Source: Gemmataceae bacterium (GTDB taxonomy: Bacteria > Planctomycetota > Planctomycetia > Gemmatales > Gemmataceae). Taken from it: a stretch of DNA of 38,337 nt. The stretch lies in the NCBI GenBank assembly GCA_025055795.1, contig JANWVV010000044.1, forward strand, positions 1-38,337, given 5' to 3'. Within the stretch, counting starts at the first letter, position 1. Every line of letters begins with the position of its first letter. Shown piece by piece: positions 17,218-26,600 of the stretch. The notes under the pieces were generated by a model. The model was not told the origin of the DNA, ran no database searches, and saw only the letters and a program-made list of their open reading frames with translations. Made by a program: the position numbers and the translations under genes.

Positions 17218-17784
17218 ATGACCCCATCATCATCTTTGACTGCCGGTGGTTCCTCGCCAGCCACCGCCACCGCGTCGTCACCGTTCCAGCCGGGGGGTGG
17301 GACGGGATGTTTTGCCCTGCTGGCCTCACGCTTTAATGATCTGATTGTTGACCGCCTCATTCACGGTGCCCGCGAAGCCCTGCGGCAGTACGGGATTGCT
17401 GACGACCGTGTCGAGCTGATCCGCGTGCCCGGCTCATGGGAATTGCCGTTGGCTGCGTTGCACCTGGCCCGCTCCGGACGCTATGTGGCCATCGTATGCC
17501 TGGGGTGCGTCCTGCGTGGCCAGACCGACCATTACCAGTACGTAGCTAATGCGGCGGCTCAGGGGCTGGCCCGCGTCGCGCTCGACACCGGCATCCCCAT
17601 CGGCTTTGGCGTGCTTACCTGCGAAACACTTGAGCAGGCCTTGGATCGGGCCGGAGGCAAAGCCGGCAACAAAGGTGCCGAGGCCGCTCTAGCCGCCCTG
17701 GAAATGGTCCGCCTGCTGCCGCAACTGACCGTCCCGTCCCCAGCTACCGCTGTACCGAGCGGTTCGCCTGGCTGCTCTAAGTGA
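17218..17784 (+). CDS. ribH: 6,7-dimethyl-8-ribityllumazine synthase
   Basis: This enzyme condenses 5-amino-6-ribitylamino-uracil with 3,4-dihydroxy-2-butanone 4-phosphate, the penultimate step to riboflavin. Of 188 residues, the first 30 or so are a low-complexity Ser/Thr/Gly extension, after which the family fold begins: ASRFND (about 36-41), VPGSWELPLAALHLARSG, CLGCVLRGQTDHYQYVANAA with the catalytic-type His105, PIGFGVLTCETLEQALDRAG and GNKGAEAALAALEM. The usual GATxHxxYV loop reads GQTDHYQYV, a mild variant. The protein normally forms pentamers or 60-mer capsids. The ATG at 17218 has only a weak ribosome site. No other rib genes are nearby. Confidence 0.94.
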   Translation: MTPSSSLTAGGSSPATATASSPFQPGGGTGCFALLASRFNDLIVDRLIHGAREALRQYGIADDRVELIRVPGSWELPLAALHLARSGRYVAIVCLGCVLRGQTDHYQYVANAAAQGLARVALDTGIPIGFGVLTCETLEQALDRAGGKAGNKGAEAALAALEMVRLLPQLTVPSPATAVPSGSPGCSK

Positions 17785-17865
17785 GTTCCGGATACAACCT
17801 GCGGCCGATCAAGATCAAAGCCGGATTGATGCTTCCTGACTCCGCTCGGTGGGAATCATATCCCG

Positions 17866-17901
17866 TCAATGATCATCAATATCATTGAAAGATCATCGAA
17901 A
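17866..17901 (+). repeat. AT-rich phased repeats and palindrome upstream of the sigma-like gene
   Basis: TCAATGAT (17866-17873) and ATCATTGA (17881-17888) are perfect inverted repeats with a 7-base spacer. The core ATCATNRAA also recurs in the same direction from 17872, 17881 and 17892, roughly one helical turn apart. They lie 55-90 bases upstream of a TATAAT box, a position suited to an activator or repressor. Confidence 0.45.
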
Positions 17902-17955
17902 GGATAGAAAGGACGAATCCCCGTTTTGGCGAGATCGGTCAGCCGGGGTGTCCCG

Positions 17956-17961
17956 TATAAT
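17956..17961 (+). promoter_or_regulatory. Candidate -10 box (TATAAT) of the sigma-like gene
   Basis: A perfect TATAAT lies 57 bases before the ATG at 18018. No good -35 is present at 16-18 bases (GATCGG at best), which fits an activator-dependent promoter using the repeats upstream. Confidence 0.4.
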
Positions 17962-18017
17962 GAGAATAATCCTCCAGGGAAGGGAGGGTATTTGTATTGA
18001 AGTGGAGATCCAGGCTC

Positions 18018-18602
18018 ATGGCCCGTACCAAGGCCCCTCGCAGTCGGTCCCGCCGGATGATGATGGCCGCGGTGATGCTCGGGGCACTGGCCGGTACCCC
18101 GGCAGCCCGTGCCGCACCGCCGACACAGGTGGTCACCGACATCAGCAAATATTGCCAAGCCTGCTGGCGTAATGCCCGCTTGCCGGTCGACCGCTGGGAC
18201 GACTGTACCCACGACGTATTCGTCCGCCTGCTGGAACGCCTCGAGGCGGCCCGCTGGAACTGTGTCCTGACCACGGAAGATACCCAGGAACGCCGGGAAT
18301 TCCTCCGGGCCATCGACGCCGTCCGTAAACGCGTGCAGCGTGAACGCAAGTTGCAAGCCCTGCCCACCGACCTGGCCACCGCTGCCCGCGCCAACAGCGA
18401 AACAGATGAACGCGAGGCCGTGGACCATCACGCCTTGCATCTGCTTACGCCCCGGCAACAACGCGTGTTACAACTGTTCGCCGATGGCTGGAAAGTCCCC
18501 GACATTGCCCGGGAACTCGGCACCACCCCCGCCCGCGTGAGCGACGAGAAGTACAAAGCCATTAAAAAGTTGCAGCTTCATCTGTGTCCACCTGAACATT
18601 GA
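18018..18602 (+). CDS. Sigma-70-like regulator with a signal-peptide-like N-terminus
   Basis: The 194-residue protein ends in a clear region-4-type helix-turn-helix (LTPRQQRVLQLFADGWKVPD followed by IARELGTTPARVSDEKYKAI). A region-2-like segment, DRWDDCTHDVFVRLLERLEA, precedes it. It is therefore probably an ECF-like sigma factor or related regulator. Oddly, its first 33 residues read RSRSRR, then the hydrophobic MMMAAVMLGALAG, then TPAARAAPP, exactly like a Sec or Tat signal peptide with an A-x-A cleavage site. An exported sigma factor makes no sense, so it may be membrane-tethered, or the true start may be internal. A TTG at 17997 with GGAGGG eight bases upstream is an alternative start adding seven residues. 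ribH lies upstream; no partner gene follows. Confidence 0.75.
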   Translation: MARTKAPRSRSRRMMMAAVMLGALAGTPAARAAPPTQVVTDISKYCQACWRNARLPVDRWDDCTHDVFVRLLERLEAARWNCVLTTEDTQERREFLRAIDAVRKRVQRERKLQALPTDLATAARANSETDEREAVDHHALHLLTPRQQRVLQLFADGWKVPDIARELGTTPARVSDEKYKAIKKLQLHLCPPEH

Positions 18603-19448
18603 AAATCGAAGTGTTCTGAACGCTTTTCCTCCTTCACCCCTAGTCACAACAGTTTGTTGCCAAGGGGAACGTCCAGGCGGCCCCCGCTTCCGGCCCTTAT
18701 TGGTACCTCGGGCAACCAAAGCGACAGCTCAACCGCCATGCCGACAATTTGGAGTAGGGAATCGACACAACTGCTGAAAGACAAAGCTCTTAAAGCTTTT
18801 ACCGAAATCGTAATTCAACTTGTGGACAATTGACACCTAACGGCTAGCCTCCTCGATGGTTGCAGACCTGTCTTGTTGTTCCTCAAGGATTCCTGACTTT
18901 GGGAACATTAGGTCCTTCGGCGGACTTGACAGGTTTGGTATCCTTACAGAGGTTCGATGGGGAAACCTCCGAGGGGGCAATGACTTTGATTTCAGGAAGG
19001 GTCAGGGCAACTCTGGGGTCGTGCGCATTTACGCGTCCCGAATGATAAGGAGCCGGAGAATACGAAGGATAAGGAGCAGGCTAGGCGGAATGTAAGGGCT
19101 ATGTCGAAAAGAGGGGAAATAGTGCAAGTGGCGTCTGGGTAACAAAATAAGTCGCAGGGATGCCAGTAGAGACAGAGGTTGATATAATGCCTTTCAGCAA
19201 AAGAGGTTTTGGATGTTTTCTCGTATTTAGTGGAAAAATCCTGCAGCTAGCTGGGGCGATTGGAAACACCCACCTGTTGTTATTGTGGCTACGACCAATT
19301 CGTTGGAGGAATTGACAAGTAGAGCAATCGGGCAAGTAACGATTGTGCGGTTAGGGGAAACTCCGCGGCGGGAGGAAGCGGGGATACGAGAGAAGCAACA
19401 AGGACGGGGCTGACGCACCGCCGGTCGAGGGCGGACGGGAGAGAGTCG
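18603..19448. other. 846-bp gap with several short hairpins
   Basis: This is the largest non-coding stretch. Two overlapping short frames at 18856-19095 lack ribosome sites and protein-like composition. Between 18780 and 18970 three small stem-loops occur: AAAGCT/AGCTTT at 18783-18799, GTCC/GGAC around TTCGGC at 18912-18925, and GAGGTT/AACCTC at 18949-18969. The 10-mer GATAAGGAGC is repeated at 19044 and 19068. A TATAAT lies at 19183 and a TTGACA at 19312, neither with a good partner. A small RNA or a decayed gene is possible. Confidence 0.4.
19183..19188 (+). promoter_or_regulatory. Isolated TATAAT hexamer upstream of the DUF4912 gene
   Basis: A perfect -10 hexamer without a recognisable -35, 261 bases before the DUF4912 start. 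If used, it would give a long leader. Confidence 0.25.
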
Positions 19449-20864
19449 ATGAGTAAAGCCATACCGTTGTCTCGCCGTCCGAAGGTGGAATTGGAGCGGA
19501 TGGCCCGGCGTCGCGGGATTCGCGGTTGGCAAACGATGACTAAGGCCAGTCTGGTAGCCGCTTTGAGCCGTGCCATGGAGGCAAGCGGCCGCGCCCGGCG
19601 GGTAACTGTCAAATCGGCGGCCAAAGTCACCCGTCCCACGGAGAGTGAACGGAAGCGATCCAGCAGCACGAGTAAACGTTCTACGCCTGCAACTTCTTCC
19701 AAGAAAGCCACTAGGAGCAAAGCAACACCTCCCGCTGCAGAGTCCGTCGCCAAGAAAACAGGGAAGAAAGCGCCAGCCAACGGTCAGGCGGTTCACCCCG
19801 TGGATCGTTCCAGCGTCACCTCGGTCCAGTCCACTGCTAGTGCAGCCGGTCCGGGTCCCACCCCCGCTGAGGCCGAGATGCCTGTCAAAAAGCCCACTAC
19901 CGCAACGGCCACCGCTCCGAAAGCACCAGCTACAGCGGATAAAAGCACCGAGGCCGGTGGTCCAGCTCCCGTGACCAAACCAGTCACGCCGCCGGGCAAG
20001 CCGACACCGGCAGTATCGCCCTCTGCAGTTGCCACCCCTGCCGTTGCACGCACGAGCACGCCACCGCCTAAAGACCGGGTCATCCTGACGGTGAATGATC
20101 CGTATTGGCTGCATGTGATGTGGGAGTTGTCGGCCCAGTCGGTCCAGCGGGCGGAAGCGGCTCTCAAACAGGACTGGTATGGGGCCAAACTGACCATCCG
20201 CTTGTGGGACGTCACCAGCCAGGACACCACCAGCACCTACGAAACCCCCTTGCAAGACATTACCGTGGAGGAAGACGGGCACAACTGGTACATTCACGTT
20301 CCGCAGCCCCCCCGGACCTACCGCGTGGACATCGGCTACAAGTCCCGGCGGGGCGACTTTTTCGTGCTGGCGCGTTCCAACGTCGTCACCACTCCCAAGG
20401 CGGGCAGCCAGGAAGCACTCGACGCCGGCTGGGAAACCGATCCGCGCAAAGCGGAGCGGATTGCTGCCATGTCCACTGGTTTCGAGAGCCTGACGCATCC
20501 GCAACTGAAGGCCATCTTTGAGGAACGCTTCCGCCGGCCGATCGGCTCACCCCGCGAAACCAGTTTCGGTAGCGGTGCGGTCCCACCTCAACATTTGCGC
20601 AAATTCTTCTTCGAGCTCGATGCCAAGCTGATCGTCTACGGCCGCACCGATCCCCAGGCCCATCTCACCTTGGGCAACGATCCCGTTGAATTGCGTCCGG
20701 ATGGCACCTTCGTCATGGAATTCAGCCTGCCGGATACCCGGCAGATCATCCCGGCCGTGGCTGTTTCCGCCGATGGCGTCGAGGAGCGGACCATCGTCCT
20801 GGCCATCGAACGCAACACCAAGTACTTGGAACCGATCATCCACGATCAGGTCAGCGAAACCTAA
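19449..20864 (+). CDS. DUF4912 protein with N-terminal SAP/Rho_N-like motif
   Basis: The 471-residue protein has three parts. Residues 10-45 (ELERMARRRGIRGWQTMTKA followed by SLVAALSRAM) form a helix-extended-loop-helix like the SAP/Rho N-terminal fold, known to bind nucleic acid. Residues 50-205 are a Lys/Ser/Thr/Pro/Ala-rich, disordered, basic linker. From about 209 the DUF4912 domain begins: ILTVNDPYWLHVMWELS, LTIRLWDVT, HNWYIHVPQPPRTYRVDIGY and RRGDFFVLARSNVVTTPKAG. A second beta-rich segment (LIVYGRTDPQAHLTLGNDPV) continues to the end. DUF4912 proteins are widespread in Planctomycetes and Firmicutes and have no settled function. The start at 19449 has GGGAGAG upstream. The nucleic-acid-type N-terminus joined to a sugar-binding-like beta domain is unusual. 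Confidence 0.88.
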   Translation: MSKAIPLSRRPKVELERMARRRGIRGWQTMTKASLVAALSRAMEASGRARRVTVKSAAKVTRPTESERKRSSSTSKRSTPATSSKKATRSKATPPAAESVAKKTGKKAPANGQAVHPVDRSSVTSVQSTASAAGPGPTPAEAEMPVKKPTTATATAPKAPATADKSTEAGGPAPVTKPVTPPGKPTPAVSPSAVATPAVARTSTPPPKDRVILTVNDPYWLHVMWELSAQSVQRAEAALKQDWYGAKLTIRLWDVTSQDTTSTYETPLQDITVEEDGHNWYIHVPQPPRTYRVDIGYKSRRGDFFVLARSNVVTTPKAGSQEALDAGWETDPRKAERIAAMSTGFESLTHPQLKAIFEERFRRPIGSPRETSFGSGAVPPQHLRKFFFELDAKLIVYGRTDPQAHLTLGNDPVELRPDGTFVMEFSLPDTRQIIPAVAVSADGVEERTIVLAIERNTKYLEPIIHDQVSET

Positions 20865-21169
20865 CGATCCGCCAACACGACAAAGCATCAGACACAGTCT
20901 CCCAGGTGGTCCTCTTACGGTTTGAAACCCGTACCCCACAAGTCGCTCAAGCTACCAAATTGATTGTGTTGACTTTGTAGTGACGATCAGATCGGGGCAG
21001 ACCCAGTTAGCACCCATCCGAGAACATGGACACGGCATCGGGAACAGCGCTACCCCGGACCAACATGGCTCAAGGGGTACCAAAAGCCGGGGGTGACCTT
21101 TCTGACCCTTGAGCCGGTGTACAATCTAAAGGAGGCAAGTGGGATTGCCGGCGGTAGTAGGGGAAATGG
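20865..21169. other. 305-bp gap before apbE
   Basis: No gene is supported. It holds a 10-bp perfect inverted repeat at 21067-21115 and a TACAAT hexamer at 21120-21125. Another small palindrome, CGATCAGATCG, lies near 20983. Confidence 0.45.
21067..21115 (+). promoter_or_regulatory. Ten-bp inverted repeat upstream of apbE
   Basis: GGCTCAAGGG (21067-21076) and CCCTTGAGCC (21106-21115) are exact reverse complements with a 29-base spacer; GTACC inside the spacer has a partial partner in GGTGAC. A TACAAT box starts four bases later. It may be an operator straddling the -35 region or a long hairpin. Its 8-mer TCAAGGGG/CCCTTGAG recurs at 30561-30579. Confidence 0.45.
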
Positions 21170-22231
21170 GTGGCCATGGGGGATGAGTGGGGGTGGATGG
21201 AGTCGACGGCGTTGACGGAGGCGCAACAGGAAGGACTCCTGTTGCGGTTTCGCCGCTCGGCCATGGCGACCACCTTTGAGGTAGCGCTCCCTGCGGGGCA
21301 CCACCCCGATCCCTGGGCGGCTGCGGAAGCGGCCTTGGACCGTATCGATGCTCTGGAAGCACAGTTGACAGTCTACCGCGACGATTCGGAGGTATCTCGC
21401 GTCAACGCAACAGCGGCCCGCACGGCCGTTTATGTGGAAGCCGGCCTGTTCCGCTTGCTGGAGCGGTGCGCGGCATGGGGGCGGGCCAGTGATGGCGCCT
21501 TCGACGTGGCGTGCGGGGCCATGATCAAGGCTTGGGGATTTTACCGTCGGGCCGGACGGGTGCCCTCTGCCCGCGAACGGATTGCTGCCATGCACGCCAG
21601 CGGCATGCGCCACGTGGTCCTGGAAAGCACGCAGCAGAGCGTCCGTTTCCGCCGACAGGGCCTGGAATTAAATTTCGGTGCCGTCGGCAAAGGATATGCC
21701 TTGGACGAAGCCGCTGCATTGTTACGGCAGCAGTGGGGCATTACCCAGGCCCTGCTGCACGGTGGGGGAAGCAGTGTGTTGGCTGTAGGGGCCCCGTCGA
21801 CTTGCCTGCGGGGCTGGCCCATCCGCCTGCGTCACCCCTACGAACCGCGGCGTTCTCTGGGCACCGTCTATCTGCGTGACGCTGCCCTTGGGGTCTCAGC
21901 GGCTACGTTCCAGTATTTCGAATACCGAGGCCAGCGTCTTGGACATTTGCTGGATCCCCGGCGCGGTTGGCCGGCCCGTGGCAGTGCCTGTGCCGCTGTG
22001 ATCGCTCCCAATGCTGCCCAAGCCGATGCTCTTTCCACCGCCGCTTTTGTCCTGGGAGTGCAAGGGGCCGAACGACTCACCCGCCTCTATCCGGACCTGA
22101 CCATCCTGATACTACCCGAACAAGCAGACGGACAAACTCCGGTCAATCCTGTAGTCTTTCAGGGGAGCCAGCGGCCCACCCACGAATACGTACCGCCGTC
22201 GGCTGGCCGCCCCGATAACTTTGAACTCTGA
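21170..22231 (+). CDS. apbE: FAD:protein FMN transferase
   Basis: ApbE-family enzymes attach FMN through a phosphoester bond to Ser/Thr of target flavoproteins such as NqrB/C and RnfD/G, using FAD and Mg2+. The 353-residue protein shows the family landmarks: AMATTFEVALP near residue 31, LEAQLTVYRDDSEVSRVNA, AFDVACGAMIKAWGFYRRAG, LNFGAVGKGYALDEAA, ALLHGGGSSVLAVG, LGHLLDPRRGWPARG and ADALSTAAFVLG. The metal-binding D-A-L-S-T-A and the H-x-L-D-P-x-x-G are intact. No lipoprotein signal is visible, so this form seems cytoplasmic. The GTG at 21170 has a GGGG ribosome site at good distance; ATGs at 21176 and 21197 are alternatives. No recognisable flavinylation target lies in the window; the DoxX-like gene follows within 40 bases. 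Confidence 0.92.
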   Translation: MAMGDEWGWMESTALTEAQQEGLLLRFRRSAMATTFEVALPAGHHPDPWAAAEAALDRIDALEAQLTVYRDDSEVSRVNATAARTAVYVEAGLFRLLERCAAWGRASDGAFDVACGAMIKAWGFYRRAGRVPSARERIAAMHASGMRHVVLESTQQSVRFRRQGLELNFGAVGKGYALDEAAALLRQQWGITQALLHGGGSSVLAVGAPSTCLRGWPIRLRHPYEPRRSLGTVYLRDAALGVSAATFQYFEYRGQRLGHLLDPRRGWPARGSACAAVIAPNAAQADALSTAAFVLGVQGAERLTRLYPDLTILILPEQADGQTPVNPVVFQGSQRPTHEYVPPSAGRPDNFEL

Positions 22232-22268
22232 TCCTGCTGACTTTCTCTGGCTGCCGGGATGTTCCGCT

Positions 22269-23537
22269 ATGATTCCCATGCCGATTGTCTACGTTGGTTT
22301 GGGGGCCTTGCTGTTGGCCCTGGTGGTCGCTAGTGCCTTGCAAGGAGGCTCGCTCCGGGTCTTTTTCTTGCTGGCCTTGCGTTTGGCCATCGGCTGGCAC
22401 TTCCTTTTCGAAGGACTGCACAAGATCCACTCCCACTACGTCGGCCCGACGGAAACCAGCCGACCGTTCAGTAGCGCGGCCTATTTCCGGACCGCCCCCG
22501 GACCGCTAGGCGACCTGATGCGCCGCCAATTCGAAGACCCCGAAACCACCATCGCTCAACGGGTTCAGGTGAGCGGTAGTGTCGATGCGGCGGTATTCCG
22601 GCGGCTGTCCGCGGAAGAGCAGGCGCAAGCCTGTCCACCGGCTGTCGCTCAGGAGTTGGAGGCGTTACTGCCCCAGATAGAGGAAGCCGTCCGACAGGAG
22701 GCGGAACGGGAGCTAAGCACCGCTGATAAGGAGGAGGCCGCCGGTCTGGCCCGCGCCAAGACCGAAGCGGACAAGGAAACGGTACGGCGAGCAGCCGAAC
22801 AAGCTCGCACCGCAGCCCGGCACAAGCTGGATAATTACGGCACCATCGCTCGGCAGCGGCTGACCGCCGCCCAAGCCGCCTATGCTCGCTGGGTCCTGGG
22901 CGTGGATACGCGGCCCACCCGTCTCAAATTCTTCAGCGGGGACGATGTCTCCTTAACCGCCCCTCAGCGGCTAGCCCTTTTGGATCAACTCCGGCAACAA
23001 CTGCATGAAGCCCAAGAGCGGCTCCGCCTGGGCCTGGGTAACGGCTACGGAATCGAACAGAAACGAGCCGCCGAACTGCGGACCGATTACCTCAACGCTC
23101 TGAGCGACCTAGCCCGCGACGCCGACGCCTTCCTGACTGACCTGAAAAAAGAACTGGTCGGCGACCTTCCTCTGCCTGCCCCTCCGCCTAGCCGGGGTGA
23201 ACTGCTTGATCGGATTACCATGTGGTTTCTGGTGCTTGTCGGAACCTTGCTGCTGATTGGGCTGTTTACCCCCCTGGCCTGCCTGGCAGCCGTCGGCTTT
23301 CTGGTCCTGACTTACCTGGCCCATCCCCCCTTCCCCTGGTTCCCTCTCCCCCCCGGCACCGAAGGTAATCCCATCTTTATCAACAAAAACGTGATCGAGG
23401 CCCTGGCCTTGTGCGTGATCCTGGTGCATCCGACCGGTCGCTGGCTTGGCCTGGATGCTCTGTGGACATGGTGGTGCTGCCGCCGCCGTTGTCCTGCACC
23501 AGCCCCCAGTACCCCCTCTTCCTCGGCCGCTGCTTGA
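22269..23537 (+). CDS. DoxX-like membrane protein with a large helical insert
   Basis: The 422-residue protein has two hydrophobic helices near the N-terminus (VYVGLGALLLALVVASAL; VFFLLALRLAIGWHFLFEG) and about three near the C-terminus (MWFLVLVGTLLLIGLFTPLA; AAVGFLVLTYLAH; VIEALALCVILVHPTGRW). The motifs ALRLAIGWHFLFEGLHK and NKNVIEALAL match the DoxX/DoxD family of small four-helix proteins. Between them lies about 250 residues of soluble, charged, helical sequence rich in Glu, Arg and Ala, probably coiled coil. So the usual four-helix unit is split. The ATG at 22269 was chosen because it directly precedes the first helix; a longer frame from 22221 would overlap apbE. It is likely co-transcribed with apbE. 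Function is unknown; DoxX-like proteins have been linked to quinone or thiol redox. Confidence 0.82.
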   Translation: MIPMPIVYVGLGALLLALVVASALQGGSLRVFFLLALRLAIGWHFLFEGLHKIHSHYVGPTETSRPFSSAAYFRTAPGPLGDLMRRQFEDPETTIAQRVQVSGSVDAAVFRRLSAEEQAQACPPAVAQELEALLPQIEEAVRQEAERELSTADKEEAAGLARAKTEADKETVRRAAEQARTAARHKLDNYGTIARQRLTAAQAAYARWVLGVDTRPTRLKFFSGDDVSLTAPQRLALLDQLRQQLHEAQERLRLGLGNGYGIEQKRAAELRTDYLNALSDLARDADAFLTDLKKELVGDLPLPAPPPSRGELLDRITMWFLVLVGTLLLIGLFTPLACLAAVGFLVLTYLAHPPFPWFPLPPGTEGNPIFINKNVIEALALCVILVHPTGRWLGLDALWTWWCCRRRCPAPAPSTPSSSAAA

Positions 23538-23698
23538 ACTCACGCCTAGGACGCTATACCGGCTGCCCGTAGCGATTTACTCGAACAAGCCGTTCCACAG
23601 CCCGGCCGGTTCTTTTAAGGCTTTGCTGCCTGGCAACTGACATAGTCGAAGGCCAGCGTTTCCGGCATGATGGAAGAGGGTGTGTGGGAGAGGCAGAC

Positions 23699-26600
23699 AT
23701 GGTACCGTTACGCCTAAGGCTGCGGGGTTTCCTGTCGTATCGCGATGAGCAGGAGATCTGCTTCGAGGGGGCTTCGTTATGGATGCTGGCCGGTCCCAAC
23801 GGCAGTGGTAAATCCAGCATTTTTGATGCGATCACTTACGCCCTGTTCGGTGCCCACCGCGGCGGCCTGCAAAACGCCGAAGAACTCATCCACAAGGATG
23901 CCAGTAGTCTGGAAGTCGATTTCGTCTTCCGGGTCCAAAAGCGGCAGTACCAGATCCGACGGACCCTCAAACGCACTAGCAGCAGCGGGGGCAAGGCGCG
24001 CCTGTCCAGTACTCGTCAGGCCTGGGAACGGGATGCCGCGGGCAACTGGCAGGCGATCCCCGAAACCGAACGGGAAGAGGGCTTCAAAAACTGGGTCCGC
24101 AGCCTGCTGGGGTTCGACTATCACACCTTCACCTCCTCTGTTCTGCTGTTGCAAGGCCAGGCGGAAAAACTGCTCAACAACGACGCCACCCACCGTTTCC
24201 AGGTGTTGTCCCACATAGTCGACCTGGAGCGTTACGAGGAGCTATTCCGCAAGGCGGACGAAAAACGCCGGAATGCCAAAGTGGCCTACGAAGCTGCCTG
24301 GCAGCGCAGTGCTGCTCTCCCCGTTGTGACCGAGGAACAGTGGCAGCAGGCCTGCCAGCGGGTCACCCAGGCTCAAAACGAAATCCAGGCCTGCGATCTG
24401 CGCTTGGATCAATTACACGAGGGGCACAAACACAGCCAACGCTGGCTCGATCTGCGTCAACAACTGCTGCAATTGCAGCGGCAGTTGCAGCACGTCCAGG
24501 AACTCTGCCGGCAGAGGGAGACCCTCGAGCGGGATTACACTCGCTGGAAGGAATTACGCGACGCCCTGCCCGTCGTCGAGGAAATCCTGACCGCTCATGG
24601 CCGCTTACAGGATTCCCAACAAAAAGTGGAGCAACTGCGCAAAAAGCTTGACGGTCAGCGGGAGGAACTGAACCGCTGCCAGAGCGAACAAATACGCTGC
24701 GATAAGGAGCTGACCGTTCACAAGCAAAAACTAGCCGAAGAACAGCAGGAGTGCGACAAGCTGCATCGGCAACTGCGTGAAATCGGGCCGCAACTGGTGC
24801 TGTGCCAGCAGTGGGAGCAACTCCAGCAGGAAATCCAGGAGCTGGAGAAGAAACTGCAAGGTCTGCCCGCAGATCTGGAGGCGCAATATCAGCAGGTCAA
24901 AGGAGAAATCGCACGGTTACAGCAGGCCGAGCAGGATTATCATCATCTGGAGCGTCTGCATCAGAAGCAAGCGGCCTGCCGGCAGATGCAGGCCCAGGAG
25001 CGACACAAGCGTCAGGAGGAAGAACAGTTACGCGAGCAAGGGGCACTAGCCCGCCAGGCCGCTGAGCAAGCTCAGCAGCAATTGGAACAAGCACAGCAGC
25101 GTCAGACCCGCGCCCAGGACCACTGGGCCCGACAGCAGGCTCTGCTGCAACAGGCTCAGCAGGAACTACAGGCTTTCCGCAGCCTGGAAGGGGAAAAGGT
25201 ATGTCGGGCCTGCGGTCAGCCCCTTACGCCCGCGCACTACGCCGCCGAGGAACAACGACGGACCCAGCAGTTGGCCCAGCTAGAGGCCGCCGTCCGGGCT
25301 GCCCAGGTCGAACTCCAGAAAGCCACCCTGCATCTGGATGAATGCCGCCGGGCCGAACTGCAGGCCCGTGAACGCCTCGATCAACTCCGCGAACAATACC
25401 GGGACACGCAAACTGCACTGCGGCATCTGCAGGAAAAACTCCAGCAGACAACCCAGGAGTGCAAGGAAGCTTATTTCCGGCTGAGCCCAGCCGCACGCCA
25501 GCGGTTCGGTAGTGCACCACCCAACGACTGGACCGCCATCGACTACCCTTCCCGCGAGGAGCTCCTGCGTTGGAAAAAGGAGGTTGAACAACTTCCCCAG
25601 CTCCAGCAGCACTGCCAGGGGCTGGAACGCCAAATGCAAGAACTCCGCCAATGGCGTGACCGGCTTACCACGGCCCGCCAGCGGAGCGAGCAACTACGTC
25701 ACGACCTTCCCCCTCAGCCCCTCACCGCTGCTCAGTTGCATCACCGCCGACAACTAGCCGAGGGGCAACTCCACACCTTGCAACAGAGCGTTGCCAGCCG
25801 TCAAAACATCATCCAACAACTAGAAAACAAACGGCGTGCCCTGCAGGACCGGGTGCAGCACCTGGATCGCGAATGTCTGAACCTGGAACTGCAGATCAAA
25901 TACGAGCAGGACGACCAGAGGAAGGTGGCAGAAACCATCGAACGGGAGCGTAAACGGCTGTCCGCCCCCTGGCAGCAAGCGGTGGACAAGGCCGGACTGA
26001 GCCAGCGCCAGGCGTGGAAACAGGAACTGGAACAACTGGAACAGCGTGGCATCGAAACCCTCTACCAGCAATTGCGACTAGCTCTGGAACAACGCCATGA
26101 GCTGGAACAGCGTTACCAGACCCTCCAGCAGCAAGAGCAGAGCTTTCCCCCGGAAGTACGCCAACCGCCTGAGTGGTGGCAGGAACAAATCGAGCAACAC
26201 AAACAACGCCGGCAGAAGCTGACGGAGGATCTGACCCACGCCATCAGCCAGCGGGACGCCTTGAAAAAACACAAGGAGGAACGGGAACAACTGCAGCGCA
26301 CCATCCAGGAACTGAACCTACAGCACAGCCGCTGGAAAAAATTGTGCGACTTACTGGGCCGACAAGGGCTGCAATTGCATCTGTTACGCAAATCGGAACG
26401 ACAGATCGTCAGCTACGCTGACCAGATCCTGGACCGGATCAGCGGCGGTCAACTGGCCCTGCGCTGCGTGACTTCCGACGAGGGCACCGTGTCCGAAAAA
26501 GCCTTGGAGCTGGAATGTCTCAATCGCCAAAGCGGTCGCCAGGCCATCAACATCAAATTCCTCAGCGGCAGCCAGAAGTTCCGCGTCGCTGTGGCCCTGG

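Noticed and set aside
18856..19095. Two overlapping short frames in the 846-bp gap
   Set aside because: Neither has a ribosome site or protein-like sequence; the ends are Arg-rich from a purine-rich patch.
19227..20504. A 425-codon minus-strand frame over the DUF4912 gene
   Set aside because: It is antisense to the Lys/Pro/Ala-rich linker and DUF4912 domain; the Gly/Arg-rich composition is typical of shadows in GC-rich DNA.
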